This document shows, one piece after another, positions 32,538 through 39,117 of a stretch of 39,117 bases of DNA. Every line of letters begins with the position of its first letter. Position 1 is the first letter of the stretch. Below the pieces are notes generated by a model. That model saw nothing but the letters and a program-made list of their open reading frames with translations. It had not been told where the DNA came from and did no database searches. The position numbers and the translations under genes were made by a program. Origin of the DNA: a virus. Location: positions 1-39,117 of the IMG/VR virus record IMGVR_UViG_3300027733_000106, one strand, 5' to 3'.

Positions 32538-34012
32538 TAAGATGATCCTTTTATTTTCTTAAATGTATCTGTTGACGTGGTATATTTTTTCCACATTGTT
32601 GGCTCTTGTCCTTCTTTAGGTTGCACAACTAACGTAGGCGGATTCTTTGGCGGATCATCAGTATTTGCAACTGCTTTAGTTTTATCTTTAGTAAACATAG
32701 TCGGGTCTAAATTCTCATGGCCTGCCCATGGTTCTACACTAGGTACTCGTACTGGAAGAAACGCAGGAACTGCAGATGCTGCAGCTGGTCCGTTCATGTG
32801 AATTTGTGCTGCAGATTCAACATGATTGCCACCTGCTTTAATGTTACTAGTGCCACCGCACATTAATTTGCCATCGGCGCCGGCTCTAATTTCATAATTA
32901 GCCATTGCAGTACAATTAAAATTTGCACCAGCCGTTAAATTAATACTGCCAGCAGCTTGAAAATTAATGTCTCTATCAGCTATAAAATTAAAATCGTTCT
33001 CAGTATGAAAACTAATGCTATCCTTAGCATATACATCAATCTTACCGTTAGCAGTCATTTCAATCCAAGAATTACCACTACCGTGTGAAATGTAAATCAA
33101 ATCTTCACTATTATGTAATAAAATTTGATGTCCTGATCGTGTTCTAATCCTAACTAATTCGTTATGAGGAATGTTAACATTACCATCTTTTTCGTCTTGC
33201 TCAGGTGATACATACTCAGGACCGGCTTCGCTTGCTTTCTTTTTACGAAGAAATTTATCGTCACCGTCATCCATTACAAAAGTCGATCCTCCTAATCTAC
33301 TCACATACGTATTTTTAATAGCGTGTTCTTTTTTACCAATTGTGCCTTTTGCAGAACCGGAACCTTTGTCTAACGGTCCTGGGGTTGATATTCCAAAAAC
33401 TGCACTAGGTGTTTCTCGTCTTGCACTACTTGTAGTAGTACCGCGAATGTCATCTACGTCTAATCCACTGTTAATTAAAATTTTAGCAAACGGATGTGAC
33501 GGTTTTTTATTCTGTGTTGTATCGCCGGTAGAATTGTTATTTTTCTTATTATACTCTGCAACTGGTAATCTTTTTGATGTCTTGCCATCAAGAAATCCAT
33601 CTGCATCAAGTACTCGTTCAGTACCTGCCATTCCAGGTACCATAAAATTCATATGCTCATCTTGTACGCATCCTATCCAAAATCCACGCTTTGGATCACC
33701 ATCTATAAAGATAATAATTACAGTAGTTCCTGGATCGGGAGGAATCATCCACATACCGTAACTTTTTTGTGTATCACTAAATGTATCAGAATCTTTACGA
33801 GTGTAATCAAATCCTGTTACACCGTAAAATGGAGACATGTATTTTACTTGATGCAATTGTCCTTCTGAATTAGTGCCGCCAACTGGTCTTAGAATTTCAA
33901 CTTCTAATCCTCCCATATAGTTTGGATCTAAATGACCTACTACTTTAGCTAAAAACGGACCAGGCGTTGCAGCTGGTTGTGAAATACTTGAGGTTTCTAC
34001 ATTCTTAGCCAT
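32537..34012 (-). CDS. 5: baseplate hub/spike protein gp5-like, no lysozyme domain seen
   Basis: A 491-residue protein. The N-terminal 120 residues look like the gp5/VgrG OB fold: GPFLAKVVGHLDPNYMGG at about 18-35, then MWMIPPDPGTTVIIIFIDGDP and RGFWIGCVQD. A Lys/Ser-rich linker follows. At about 286-385 a spike beta-helix region is visible (ELVRIRTRSGHQILLHNSEDL, NSWIEMTANGKIDVYAKDSIS, ADRDINFQAAGSINLTAGANF), as in VgrG and the gp5 C-terminus. A VPSVEPWAGHENLDP stretch near residue 429 is also typical of cyanophage gp5. No T4 lysozyme-like catalytic block (Glu...Asp...Thr) is seen between the two parts. A GGAGG ribosome binding site supports the start. Confidence 0.88.
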   Translation of the reverse strand: MAKNVETSSISQPAATPGPFLAKVVGHLDPNYMGGLEVEILRPVGGTNSEGQLHQVKYMSPFYGVTGFDYTRKDSDTFSDTQKSYGMWMIPPDPGTTVIIIFIDGDPKRGFWIGCVQDEHMNFMVPGMAGTERVLDADGFLDGKTSKRLPVAEYNKKNNNSTGDTTQNKKPSHPFAKILINSGLDVDDIRGTTTSSARRETPSAVFGISTPGPLDKGSGSAKGTIGKKEHAIKNTYVSRLGGSTFVMDDGDDKFLRKKKASEAGPEYVSPEQDEKDGNVNIPHNELVRIRTRSGHQILLHNSEDLIYISHGSGNSWIEMTANGKIDVYAKDSISFHTENDFNFIADRDINFQAAGSINLTAGANFNCTAMANYEIRAGADGKLMCGGTSNIKAGGNHVESAAQIHMNGPAAASAVPAFLPVRVPSVEPWAGHENLDPTMFTKDKTKAVANTDDPPKNPPTLVVQPKEGQEPTMWKKYTTSTDTFKKIKGSS

Positions 34013-36199
34013 TTAAAATCCTCCAGTAATGCCTTTAAAGGCTGCTAATCCATTTTTTGTAAAATTAGACAAACTAAACGACGATTCTTTTGTACTAGCT
34101 GATTCTTGCATAGAAGCACGTTTTCCTGATAATTGTTGTTCAAATGCACCTTTACTAAATGTACTAACTACTTGGCGAACTGTATATACTCCACTAAATT
34201 GTAACAATGGCGATGTTGGAAATGTTCCGTCAAATTTATATACGCCAGTTGCTTGGTTAATATCAACCGGAACCCTAAAATTAACTACAATATTAACCTC
34301 ACCTGCTTGATAATTTATAGTACCATCATTGTTTAAATTTGGATATTGTGTAGGTGCCGATGTGTAATTACCAAAACCACTATGATGTAAAAATGCAGGA
34401 TCGCCTACAATTTTCATCTCTAAATCAATCATATCACTCCCTTTGGTAATAGCATCGTGAAACAACCTAGCTGCCCTAGTCCCTGCAGTTTCTTTTCCTC
34501 CGCCACCGTGAAAATCAGTAGACAAAAATGTAGCAATATATCCAGCCGACGTTGGTGTTGTTCCTAATTCAGGTGAATTTCCTTTAAGGGCAACAGTGTT
34601 AGCAGACTCTTCATTACTTGCAGACCCTTGTTCTCCCGATGTTTTTACATCTTGAGATCCTTTTACATAATCAGCTTGCATTAATCCCTTAAATGTATTC
34701 TCCATTTTAATCTCAAATGTTATTACATCTGTGTTTTTACCAGTATAAATGTAATTGTACTCTTTTACAATCATTGATGTTAGTAAATCAAACCCTGGAG
34801 CTTTTTCATTTGGTGCTAGTAATCCAGAACTAGCATGCGCATTATACGGAATTACTCGATACACAATTACTTTAGGTTTAGTTCCTGTAGTTGTATAGTT
34901 TGCATCAGTAGACACGTTAAACACTTGTATATCAATTCTCCACCATTTCTTATATCCCATCGGTGATGTTCCTTTTGGATCTAAAGATTGTGTTGGAAAA
35001 TTACTTTGTAAAATTACTTGGTTGATAGCATTTGGAATGTCAGTATCTTGTCTAAATTTAAAATCACATTCTGTAGGTTTTGGTGTATTATTAGCTCTAA
35101 TAAAGCATCCAGTATCTTCATTATATACTTGATTTTCTTTTCCATATGACGGATCAGGTGTTTTGTCGTTACCAAACCCTAACGATGCTTTACCAATAAT
35201 ATTACATTTTTCAGCTTCTTGAACATGAGTTTCGTTAACTTTGCTCTTAGTTACGCCTAACTTTTCGTACAGTGTACTTGACGTTGCACTTCCAGCAGTA
35301 GCTCCTGCACTGTCTGACGAATCACCTTTATCTGACGCAATTTCTTGCGGAAATAATATTATTATTTCATCTGGTACTTCTATAATTTTATCTTCTTTAT
35401 ATTGTTGTAATCGTTTGTTCCATACTGCTTGCAAACTTTTTTCTCCAGTTTGTAAGATTTCTTGAACAGTTGACCCTTTAATTGACATGTCAGTTGCTAA
35501 CTTAGCAACAGAATCTGTTAATCCAATTTCATTCCAAACAAATGCACTTATTTCATAATGCGACCCTGTAGTATCAACTTTCATATTAATGTCTCTAAAC
35601 TTAAACGGTATATGTCTAGTAGCTGCAGTAATAGGTAACATCATTCCATTTTCAGAATTTCCTCGAAATTCTATAGTTAATAAAAACGGTGCATCGTTCC
35701 AATTACGGTGATCTGCTTCCCAGGCTGCTTGCTGACATGACATTGTAAATAATCCCATACTAAATGGTTCATAGATTGAAAACGATATTTGTGTCGATGT
35801 AGTATTATTGCCTTGTATAAACCCAACATTACCTTCAATTTTTAAGTCGTCAATAAAGAAATCAAACTTTCCGTAATCAAGTTTTACACGGTTATCTGGA
35901 TCAGCATTCCCTGATTTACAAATAATCTGTGGTGGGTTTCCATATCGATTACCAGGCTGTAATGTTTTATTTTTAAAATATGAATTGTCCGGATCTTTAA
36001 TATCATTGTCATGCAACGCACTAATTGATAAAATATAATCGTACGTTGCATAACCATGAAGTAAGTTAGGAACTGGCAATTTTATATCAGGTATTTTTTT
36101 AATTTTTAGCCCAAAATCTGATGCAATTTCCGACATACTAGTTGCAATAACTTTAGACGTGTCTTCAATGAATGTTGTTGCTGAATCTATAAGTGACAT
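34013..36199 (-). CDS. large baseplate hub-associated structural protein
   Basis: A 728-residue protein between gp53 and the gp5-like gene, which is the usual place for a large hub-associated protein in T4-like marine phages. Visible parts: an N-terminal beta-rich region with FTMSCQQAAWEADHRNW and FLLTIEFRG near residues 150-180, an Asp/Ser/Ala linker at about 288-311, and a C-terminal part with MIDLEMKIVGDPAFLHHSGFG near residue 590 and FSGVYTVRQVVSTFSKGAFEQQLSGKR near 665-690. The latter two resemble sequences in long-tailed phage hub proteins that bind the tail tube. It may fill the role of T4 gp27 or gp29; this is inferred from position. An AGGA ribosome binding site is present. Confidence 0.75.
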   Translation of the reverse strand: MSLIDSATTFIEDTSKVIATSMSEIASDFGLKIKKIPDIKLPVPNLLHGYATYDYILSISALHDNDIKDPDNSYFKNKTLQPGNRYGNPPQIICKSGNADPDNRVKLDYGKFDFFIDDLKIEGNVGFIQGNNTTSTQISFSIYEPFSMGLFTMSCQQAAWEADHRNWNDAPFLLTIEFRGNSENGMMLPITAATRHIPFKFRDINMKVDTTGSHYEISAFVWNEIGLTDSVAKLATDMSIKGSTVQEILQTGEKSLQAVWNKRLQQYKEDKIIEVPDEIIILFPQEIASDKGDSSDSAGATAGSATSSTLYEKLGVTKSKVNETHVQEAEKCNIIGKASLGFGNDKTPDPSYGKENQVYNEDTGCFIRANNTPKPTECDFKFRQDTDIPNAINQVILQSNFPTQSLDPKGTSPMGYKKWWRIDIQVFNVSTDANYTTTGTKPKVIVYRVIPYNAHASSGLLAPNEKAPGFDLLTSMIVKEYNYIYTGKNTDVITFEIKMENTFKGLMQADYVKGSQDVKTSGEQGSASNEESANTVALKGNSPELGTTPTSAGYIATFLSTDFHGGGGKETAGTRAARLFHDAITKGSDMIDLEMKIVGDPAFLHHSGFGNYTSAPTQYPNLNNDGTINYQAGEVNIVVNFRVPVDINQATGVYKFDGTFPTSPLLQFSGVYTVRQVVSTFSKGAFEQQLSGKRASMQESASTKESSFSLSNFTKNGLAAFKGITGGF

Positions 36200-36200
36200 G

Positions 36201-36503
36201 TTATATTCCTAATGAAACTTTTAATTTACTGTACTGCGGTATATATATTTGCTTTCCTGGAACAAAATCAAAAATAGGATCTTGAATTACGTTTAAGTTT
36301 CGTTGTGTAAACACCCACCATAACGCAGGATCTCCATATAGATCATACGCTAACAAATCAGGACGATGCTTATACTGTGCTTCAATTAAATATAAAAAAT
36401 CCGAAACATCTGATGCTACTGGTCTAATCCGCAATACATCTAAATAATCTTGAACAACTGGCGTAGTAAACCACGGACTAGTATTGTTATATTTTGCTGT
36501 CAT
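36201..36503 (-). CDS. 53: baseplate wedge protein gp53-like
   Basis: A 100-residue protein, shorter than T4 gp53 (196). It carries the strongly conserved gp53 block: FLYLIEAQYKHRPDLLAYDLYGDPALWWVFTQRN at about residues 37-70, then IQDPIFDFVPGKQIYIP near the end. gp53 joins the wedge assembly and helps attach wedges around the hub. The short length means the T4 C-terminal half is missing, which is common in marine relatives. The ATG overlaps the upstream stop by one base (TAATG), so the two are likely coupled. Confidence 0.95.
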   Translation of the reverse strand: MTAKYNNTSPWFTTPVVQDYLDVLRIRPVASDVSDFLYLIEAQYKHRPDLLAYDLYGDPALWWVFTQRNLNVIQDPIFDFVPGKQIYIPQYSKLKVSLGI

Positions 36504-37405
36504 TACACATATCCAAAACTATTATTTAAATAAGAACCTGATACAAAATTGTCTAAACTAAACTTACGAGCACTTGTTCTACTATATGCAGGTGCTAATG
36601 TTATTTGAAATTGGCTTTTTGTCGGTACATGCGCAATACCACCGGATGCTGTTCCACCTATACCTAACGAGTTTGCTAGGGTTGCAGTACTACCAATAAA
36701 ATCTGTTATTTCAGTTAATGAATCAAACCCTAATGCGCCTGCTACTGCTCCAGCTCCACCTGCTACTGATCCAATAACACCGGCAAAACTAGTATCAGTT
36801 TTAACTGAAATGTAATCGCACTCTGCAGTTAAACTTGTACTAAACGACTTAACTACTACTGGTACATTATTAAACACATAACTACCGTATCCGTTTAACA
36901 TAACAATTGGTGGGGGATTTCCTGCTTTTGGATCGTACCCCGAAAACATTTTAGTAACAGCTCTAAAATAATGCATTGCTGCAATCCAATACAATGCTTG
37001 CTCTGTATCTTCAACATTCATTGGCGCGGTTATTGTAATTTCACCTGGATCACTGTGCTGATACGTCTGAAACGAAAAGTTTGAATGTATTGGAGACATT
37101 TTTTGATATGCTGCACTGCTTGCAATATTAATAGTTGGCGTATACGGGAAAATCATTCCGCCTGCATCTTTTAATGGTTTTAAAACCGGACTACCTCTAA
37201 AACTTGGCCATGTTGGTAACGACAATCTAACTCGCCAATCGTCAATCATCATGTCTTCAACTATTGCATATACACTCATTAAATCGCCAGCAACTTCTCC
37301 CGCTCGTGGTAGAGAAAACGATCGTCTCCCACTTACAAAATCCATTGCACTACCTAATGCACCTATGCCTGCGCCAGCTGCTGCGCCTAATCCTGCTATT
37401 GACAT
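36503..37405 (-). CDS. tail-tube-proximal baseplate protein (gp48/gp54-like)
   Basis: A 300-residue protein, first gene of the late operon. It has a Gly/Ala-rich N-terminus (residues 1-20), then DWRVRLSLPTWPSF near residue 55, IFPYTPTINIASSAAYQKMSP near residue 85, GEITITAPMNVEDTEQALYWIAAMHYFRAVTKMF near 121-155 and GNPPPIVMLNGYGSYVFNNVPVVV near 161-185. This core is typical of T4-like cyanophage proteins encoded just before gp53 and is usually assigned as tail tube initiator or cap (T4 gp54 or gp48). I cannot tell which. A Gly/Ala-rich hydrophobic stretch at about 215-250 is odd for a soluble protein. An AAAGGAG ribosome binding site and a late promoter are upstream. Confidence 0.7.
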   Translation of the reverse strand: MSIAGLGAAAGAGIGALGSAMDFVSGRRSFSLPRAGEVAGDLMSVYAIVEDMMIDDWRVRLSLPTWPSFRGSPVLKPLKDAGGMIFPYTPTINIASSAAYQKMSPIHSNFSFQTYQHSDPGEITITAPMNVEDTEQALYWIAAMHYFRAVTKMFSGYDPKAGNPPPIVMLNGYGSYVFNNVPVVVKSFSTSLTAECDYISVKTDTSFAGVIGSVAGGAGAVAGALGFDSLTEITDFIGSTATLANSLGIGGTASGGIAHVPTKSQFQITLAPAYSRTSARKFSLDNFVSGSYLNNSFGYV

Positions 37406-37427
37406 TTTTATACTCCTTTTATTGTAT

Positions 37428-37435
37428 TATTTATT
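37428..37435 (-). promoter_or_regulatory. putative late promoter AATAAATA for the structural operon
   Basis: The minus strand reads AATAAATA, its 3' end 22 nt before the ATG at 37405. It touches the -35 box of the divergent sigma-70 promoter at 37435-37440. It would give late transcription of the baseplate genes by gp55-bound polymerase. Confidence 0.6.
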
Positions 37436-37463
37436 TGACTTTATTAACTGCAGAGTTTATAAT
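37435..37463 (+). promoter_or_regulatory. sigma-70 promoter of the gp55-like gene
   Basis: TTGACT at 37435-37440, a 17-bp spacer and TATAAT at 37458-37463 match 11 of 12 consensus positions. The start point would be near 37470, followed by a GGAG ribosome binding site at 37476-37479 and the ATG at 37490. It fits expression of the late sigma factor by host polymerase before late genes switch on. Confidence 0.8.
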
Positions 37464-37489
37464 ATACATGTAAATGGAGATACACAAAA

Positions 37490-38314
37490 ATGCTTACACC
37501 AAAAGTAAATTACTTAAACAATAAAGATATGCTGTTAGAAATACATAGATCAAAAAGTTCTTACTGTGTTTTTACAAACCCATCATACCATCAATACGAC
37601 ATTATTTTACCTAGCCTTGATAAAATAAACATCCGCACTATCGCTACTGCAAAACGGAATCAAGCAAAGCGTATAGGGGACTTAGCGTATTTAACTAGAA
37701 AGAGTGAAGGCGAAAAAATTAAACAAGCAGAATGCGAAGTTAACTACAAAACTATTCCAAAAGAAGGTTTAGTATTTAGAATTATGTCGTACGAACATAT
37801 TCCACTAAACGCAACAAGAAAGAAAAATCCAAAAACAGAAGCAGATAAAAGAGAAAAAGTTAACTTTCCGCCGTTTCAACACTGGAAATTTATAGACAAC
37901 GAATTAGTATGTGTTGGTAGAAGCCATTGGAACGGCAGTTTAGAAGACGGGCATTTTGATAAAAATGCAGGACAAATTACCGATACGTTAGCTCGTATGA
38001 TGATTAAATTATGTGAACGTTATGCTACTAGAGGTAATGTTAGAGGTTATACCTACAACGATGAAATGCGTGGACAAGCAATATTACAATTAACACAGAT
38101 TGGATTACAGTTTGATGAATCTAAATCAGATAACCCATTTGCTTATTTTACAGCAGCAGTTACCAATTCGTTCGTAAGAGTTATAAATATAGAGAAGCGC
38201 AATCAGAATATTAGAGATGATATTTTAGAAATGAACGGAATGAATCCATCTTATACTAGAACAGGATCTGAAGAATATGAAACCGCAATGCGAAGATCAG
38301 AGGATTACGAGTGA
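37490..38314 (+). CDS. 55: gp55-like RNA polymerase sigma factor for late transcription
   Basis: A 274-residue protein, longer than T4 gp55 (185). The C-terminal part has the sigma-2-like core of the family: MIKLCERYATRGNVRGYTYNDEM at about 171-193, ILQLTQIGLQFDESKSDNPFAYFTAAVTNSFVRVINIEKRNQ at about 198-239, and IRDDILEMNGMNPSYTRT. The N-terminal ~150 residues (SLDKINIRTIATAKRNQAKR, then FPPFQHWKF and GRSHWNGSLEDGHFDK) are also found in marine relatives as I recall them. gp55 redirects host polymerase to late promoters of the TATAAATA type, matching the octamers seen upstream of the virion genes. Its stop overlaps the next start (GTGA). Confidence 0.9.
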   Translation: MLTPKVNYLNNKDMLLEIHRSKSSYCVFTNPSYHQYDIILPSLDKINIRTIATAKRNQAKRIGDLAYLTRKSEGEKIKQAECEVNYKTIPKEGLVFRIMSYEHIPLNATRKKNPKTEADKREKVNFPPFQHWKFIDNELVCVGRSHWNGSLEDGHFDKNAGQITDTLARMMIKLCERYATRGNVRGYTYNDEMRGQAILQLTQIGLQFDESKSDNPFAYFTAAVTNSFVRVINIEKRNQNIRDDILEMNGMNPSYTRTGSEEYETAMRRSEDYE

Positions 38315-39117
38315 TTGAATATCAAAAAATTTTAACTACATTAACAGAATTAGACAGGCGAGGTCGCCTGTCTTACACTGCATTATTAAAAACACCGTAT
38401 GCTGAACAAATATCACAAATTGCTATATTGTTATCAAGTACAAATGCTAGACAAATAATTTATCATATTAAACAACAATCACTTGTGATCCCATGCTGTA
38501 AATGTAGTAACCAATTAAAATGGCATCCGGATTTACAACAATATCGATTATACTGTAGTGCAAGATGCACTGCAACTTATTCTACTGTTATTAAAAAGAA
38601 AAAGAATTTAGAACTTCTAGGAGTCGAATGGCATACTCAAACTGACAATTGGAAAACTAAAGTAAAGTCTACTAGTTTAGAGAAATACGGTGTTGAACAT
38701 TATTCACAAACTGCCGAATACAAACAACGAGTTATTACTTCTAATTTAGAAAAATATAATGTATCACATGTTATGCATTTATCAGCGACTAAGCAAAAAA
38801 TTAAAAATACTAATTTAATTAAATACGGCGTTGATAATCCTGCAAAAAATTATAATGTTCAATCTAAAATTAAAGAAACGAATCTTATTAGATACGGCTG
38901 CACTAATCCGTTACTAAATTTAGATATTCAACAACAAATTAAAGATACTAATATTATTAAATACGGTTATATTAATCCTCTAAGTAATGCCAGTATACGA
39001 GAAAAAAGCGTTGCTACTAAACGAGAACACTATTTTTCTGCAGATACATTAGAAAAACTTACAAACGCATCTTGGCTAGAAAATGAACAGCATTCAGGTA
39101 AAACTGTACACGAGATT
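38311..39117 (+). CDS. zinc-ribbon / KYG-repeat protein, partial (putative homing endonuclease, runs off the window)
   Basis: 269 codons are visible to the right edge with no stop. It begins with GTG overlapping the sigma gene stop, and an AGAGGA ribosome binding site at 38299-38304 with 6-nt spacing supports this start. Residues 62, 65, 82 and 86 are cysteines in a CxxC...CxxxC ribbon preceded by a helical region. Five 23-residue repeats follow at about 121-235, each with a (N/S)LxKYGVxNP-type core. The last visible residues, WLENEQHSGKTVHEI, look like the start of a helix-turn-helix. The ribbon and KYG motif match the protein at 291-1079, which carries an HNH core, so a nuclease domain is expected beyond the edge. 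Confidence 0.65.
   Translation, partial: MIEYQKILTTLTELDRRGRLSYTALLKTPYAEQISQIAILLSSTNARQIIYHIKQQSLVIPCCKCSNQLKWHPDLQQYRLYCSARCTATYSTVIKKKKNLELLGVEWHTQTDNWKTKVKSTSLEKYGVEHYSQTAEYKQRVITSNLEKYNVSHVMHLSATKQKIKNTNLIKYGVDNPAKNYNVQSKIKETNLIRYGCTNPLLNLDIQQQIKDTNIIKYGYINPLSNASIREKSVATKREHYFSADTLEKLTNASWLENEQHSGKTVHEI
38671..39015 (+). repeat. five 69-bp (23-codon) repeats in the KYG-repeat gene
   Basis: K/R-Y pairs fall at residues 125, 148, 171, 194 and 217, an exact 23-residue period. Each unit reads roughly xxxxK(I/V)KxTNLIKYGVxNPxxN. The second unit has KYN and the last two are less regular. The period is seen in protein; the DNA has diverged. Confidence 0.8.

Noticed and set aside
33171-33761. 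196-codon + strand ORF opposite the gp5-like gene
   Set aside because: It lies fully antisense to a gene with clear family motifs, has no promoter or ribosome binding site, and its product has a Ser/Pro/Leu composition typical of antisense reading.
1-39117. tRNA genes
   Set aside because: No cloverleaf with a GTTCAAATC-type T arm was noticed in the few gaps; the rest is coding.

Overview
This window is a piece of an AT-rich tailed-phage genome of the T4-like myovirus group. The gene set resembles marine members (cyanophages and Pelagibacter-type myophages). The main evidence is a run of baseplate genes in T4-like form (gp53, gp5-like, gp25, gp6), a gp55-type late sigma factor, a gp12-like collar-domain fibre, and a small cluster of cyanophage-type conserved genes ending in thyX. 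The host cannot be read from the sequence. Calls rest on recognising protein motifs by eye; no searches were run.

Left edge (1-3518): the tail of a VWA-like protein gene on the + strand runs into a minus-strand gene for a zinc-ribbon/HNH endonuclease-like protein. A consensus sigma-70 promoter (TTGACA, 17 bp, TATAAT) then drives a compact + strand operon of one unknown gene, three small conserved phage genes and thyX. This is likely early or middle nucleotide-metabolism expression. A symmetrical hairpin separates it from the convergent late operon.

Centre (3570-37405, all minus strand, transcribed right to left): a late virion operon. It runs gp48/gp54-like protein, gp53, a 728-aa hub-like protein, gp5-like spike, gp25, gp6, a giant 3949-aa structural protein, a 201-aa protein, three tail-fibre proteins that share an N-terminal module, and a 2611-aa fibre/adhesin made of about 15 beta-sandwich (Calx-beta-like) repeats plus a polyglycine-rich C-terminus. 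Four T4-like late-promoter octamers ([A/G]ATAAATA) lie 19-22 nt upstream of start codons in four intergenic gaps of this operon.

Right edge (37490-39117, + strand): a gp55-type sigma factor gene has its own near-consensus sigma-70 promoter, back to back with a late promoter for the structural operon. It is followed, with a GTGA overlap, by a second protein of the zinc-ribbon/KYG-repeat class seen at the left edge, here with five 23-residue repeats and cut off by the window end.

Overall logic: host-type promoters give early expression of thyX and the late sigma factor; the sigma factor would then turn on the inverted late operon that builds the baseplate and host-recognition fibres. The most unusual items are the two giant virion proteins, the altered ThyX signature, the late-promoter set with uniform spacing, and the related putative mobile endonuclease genes on both sides of the structural module.
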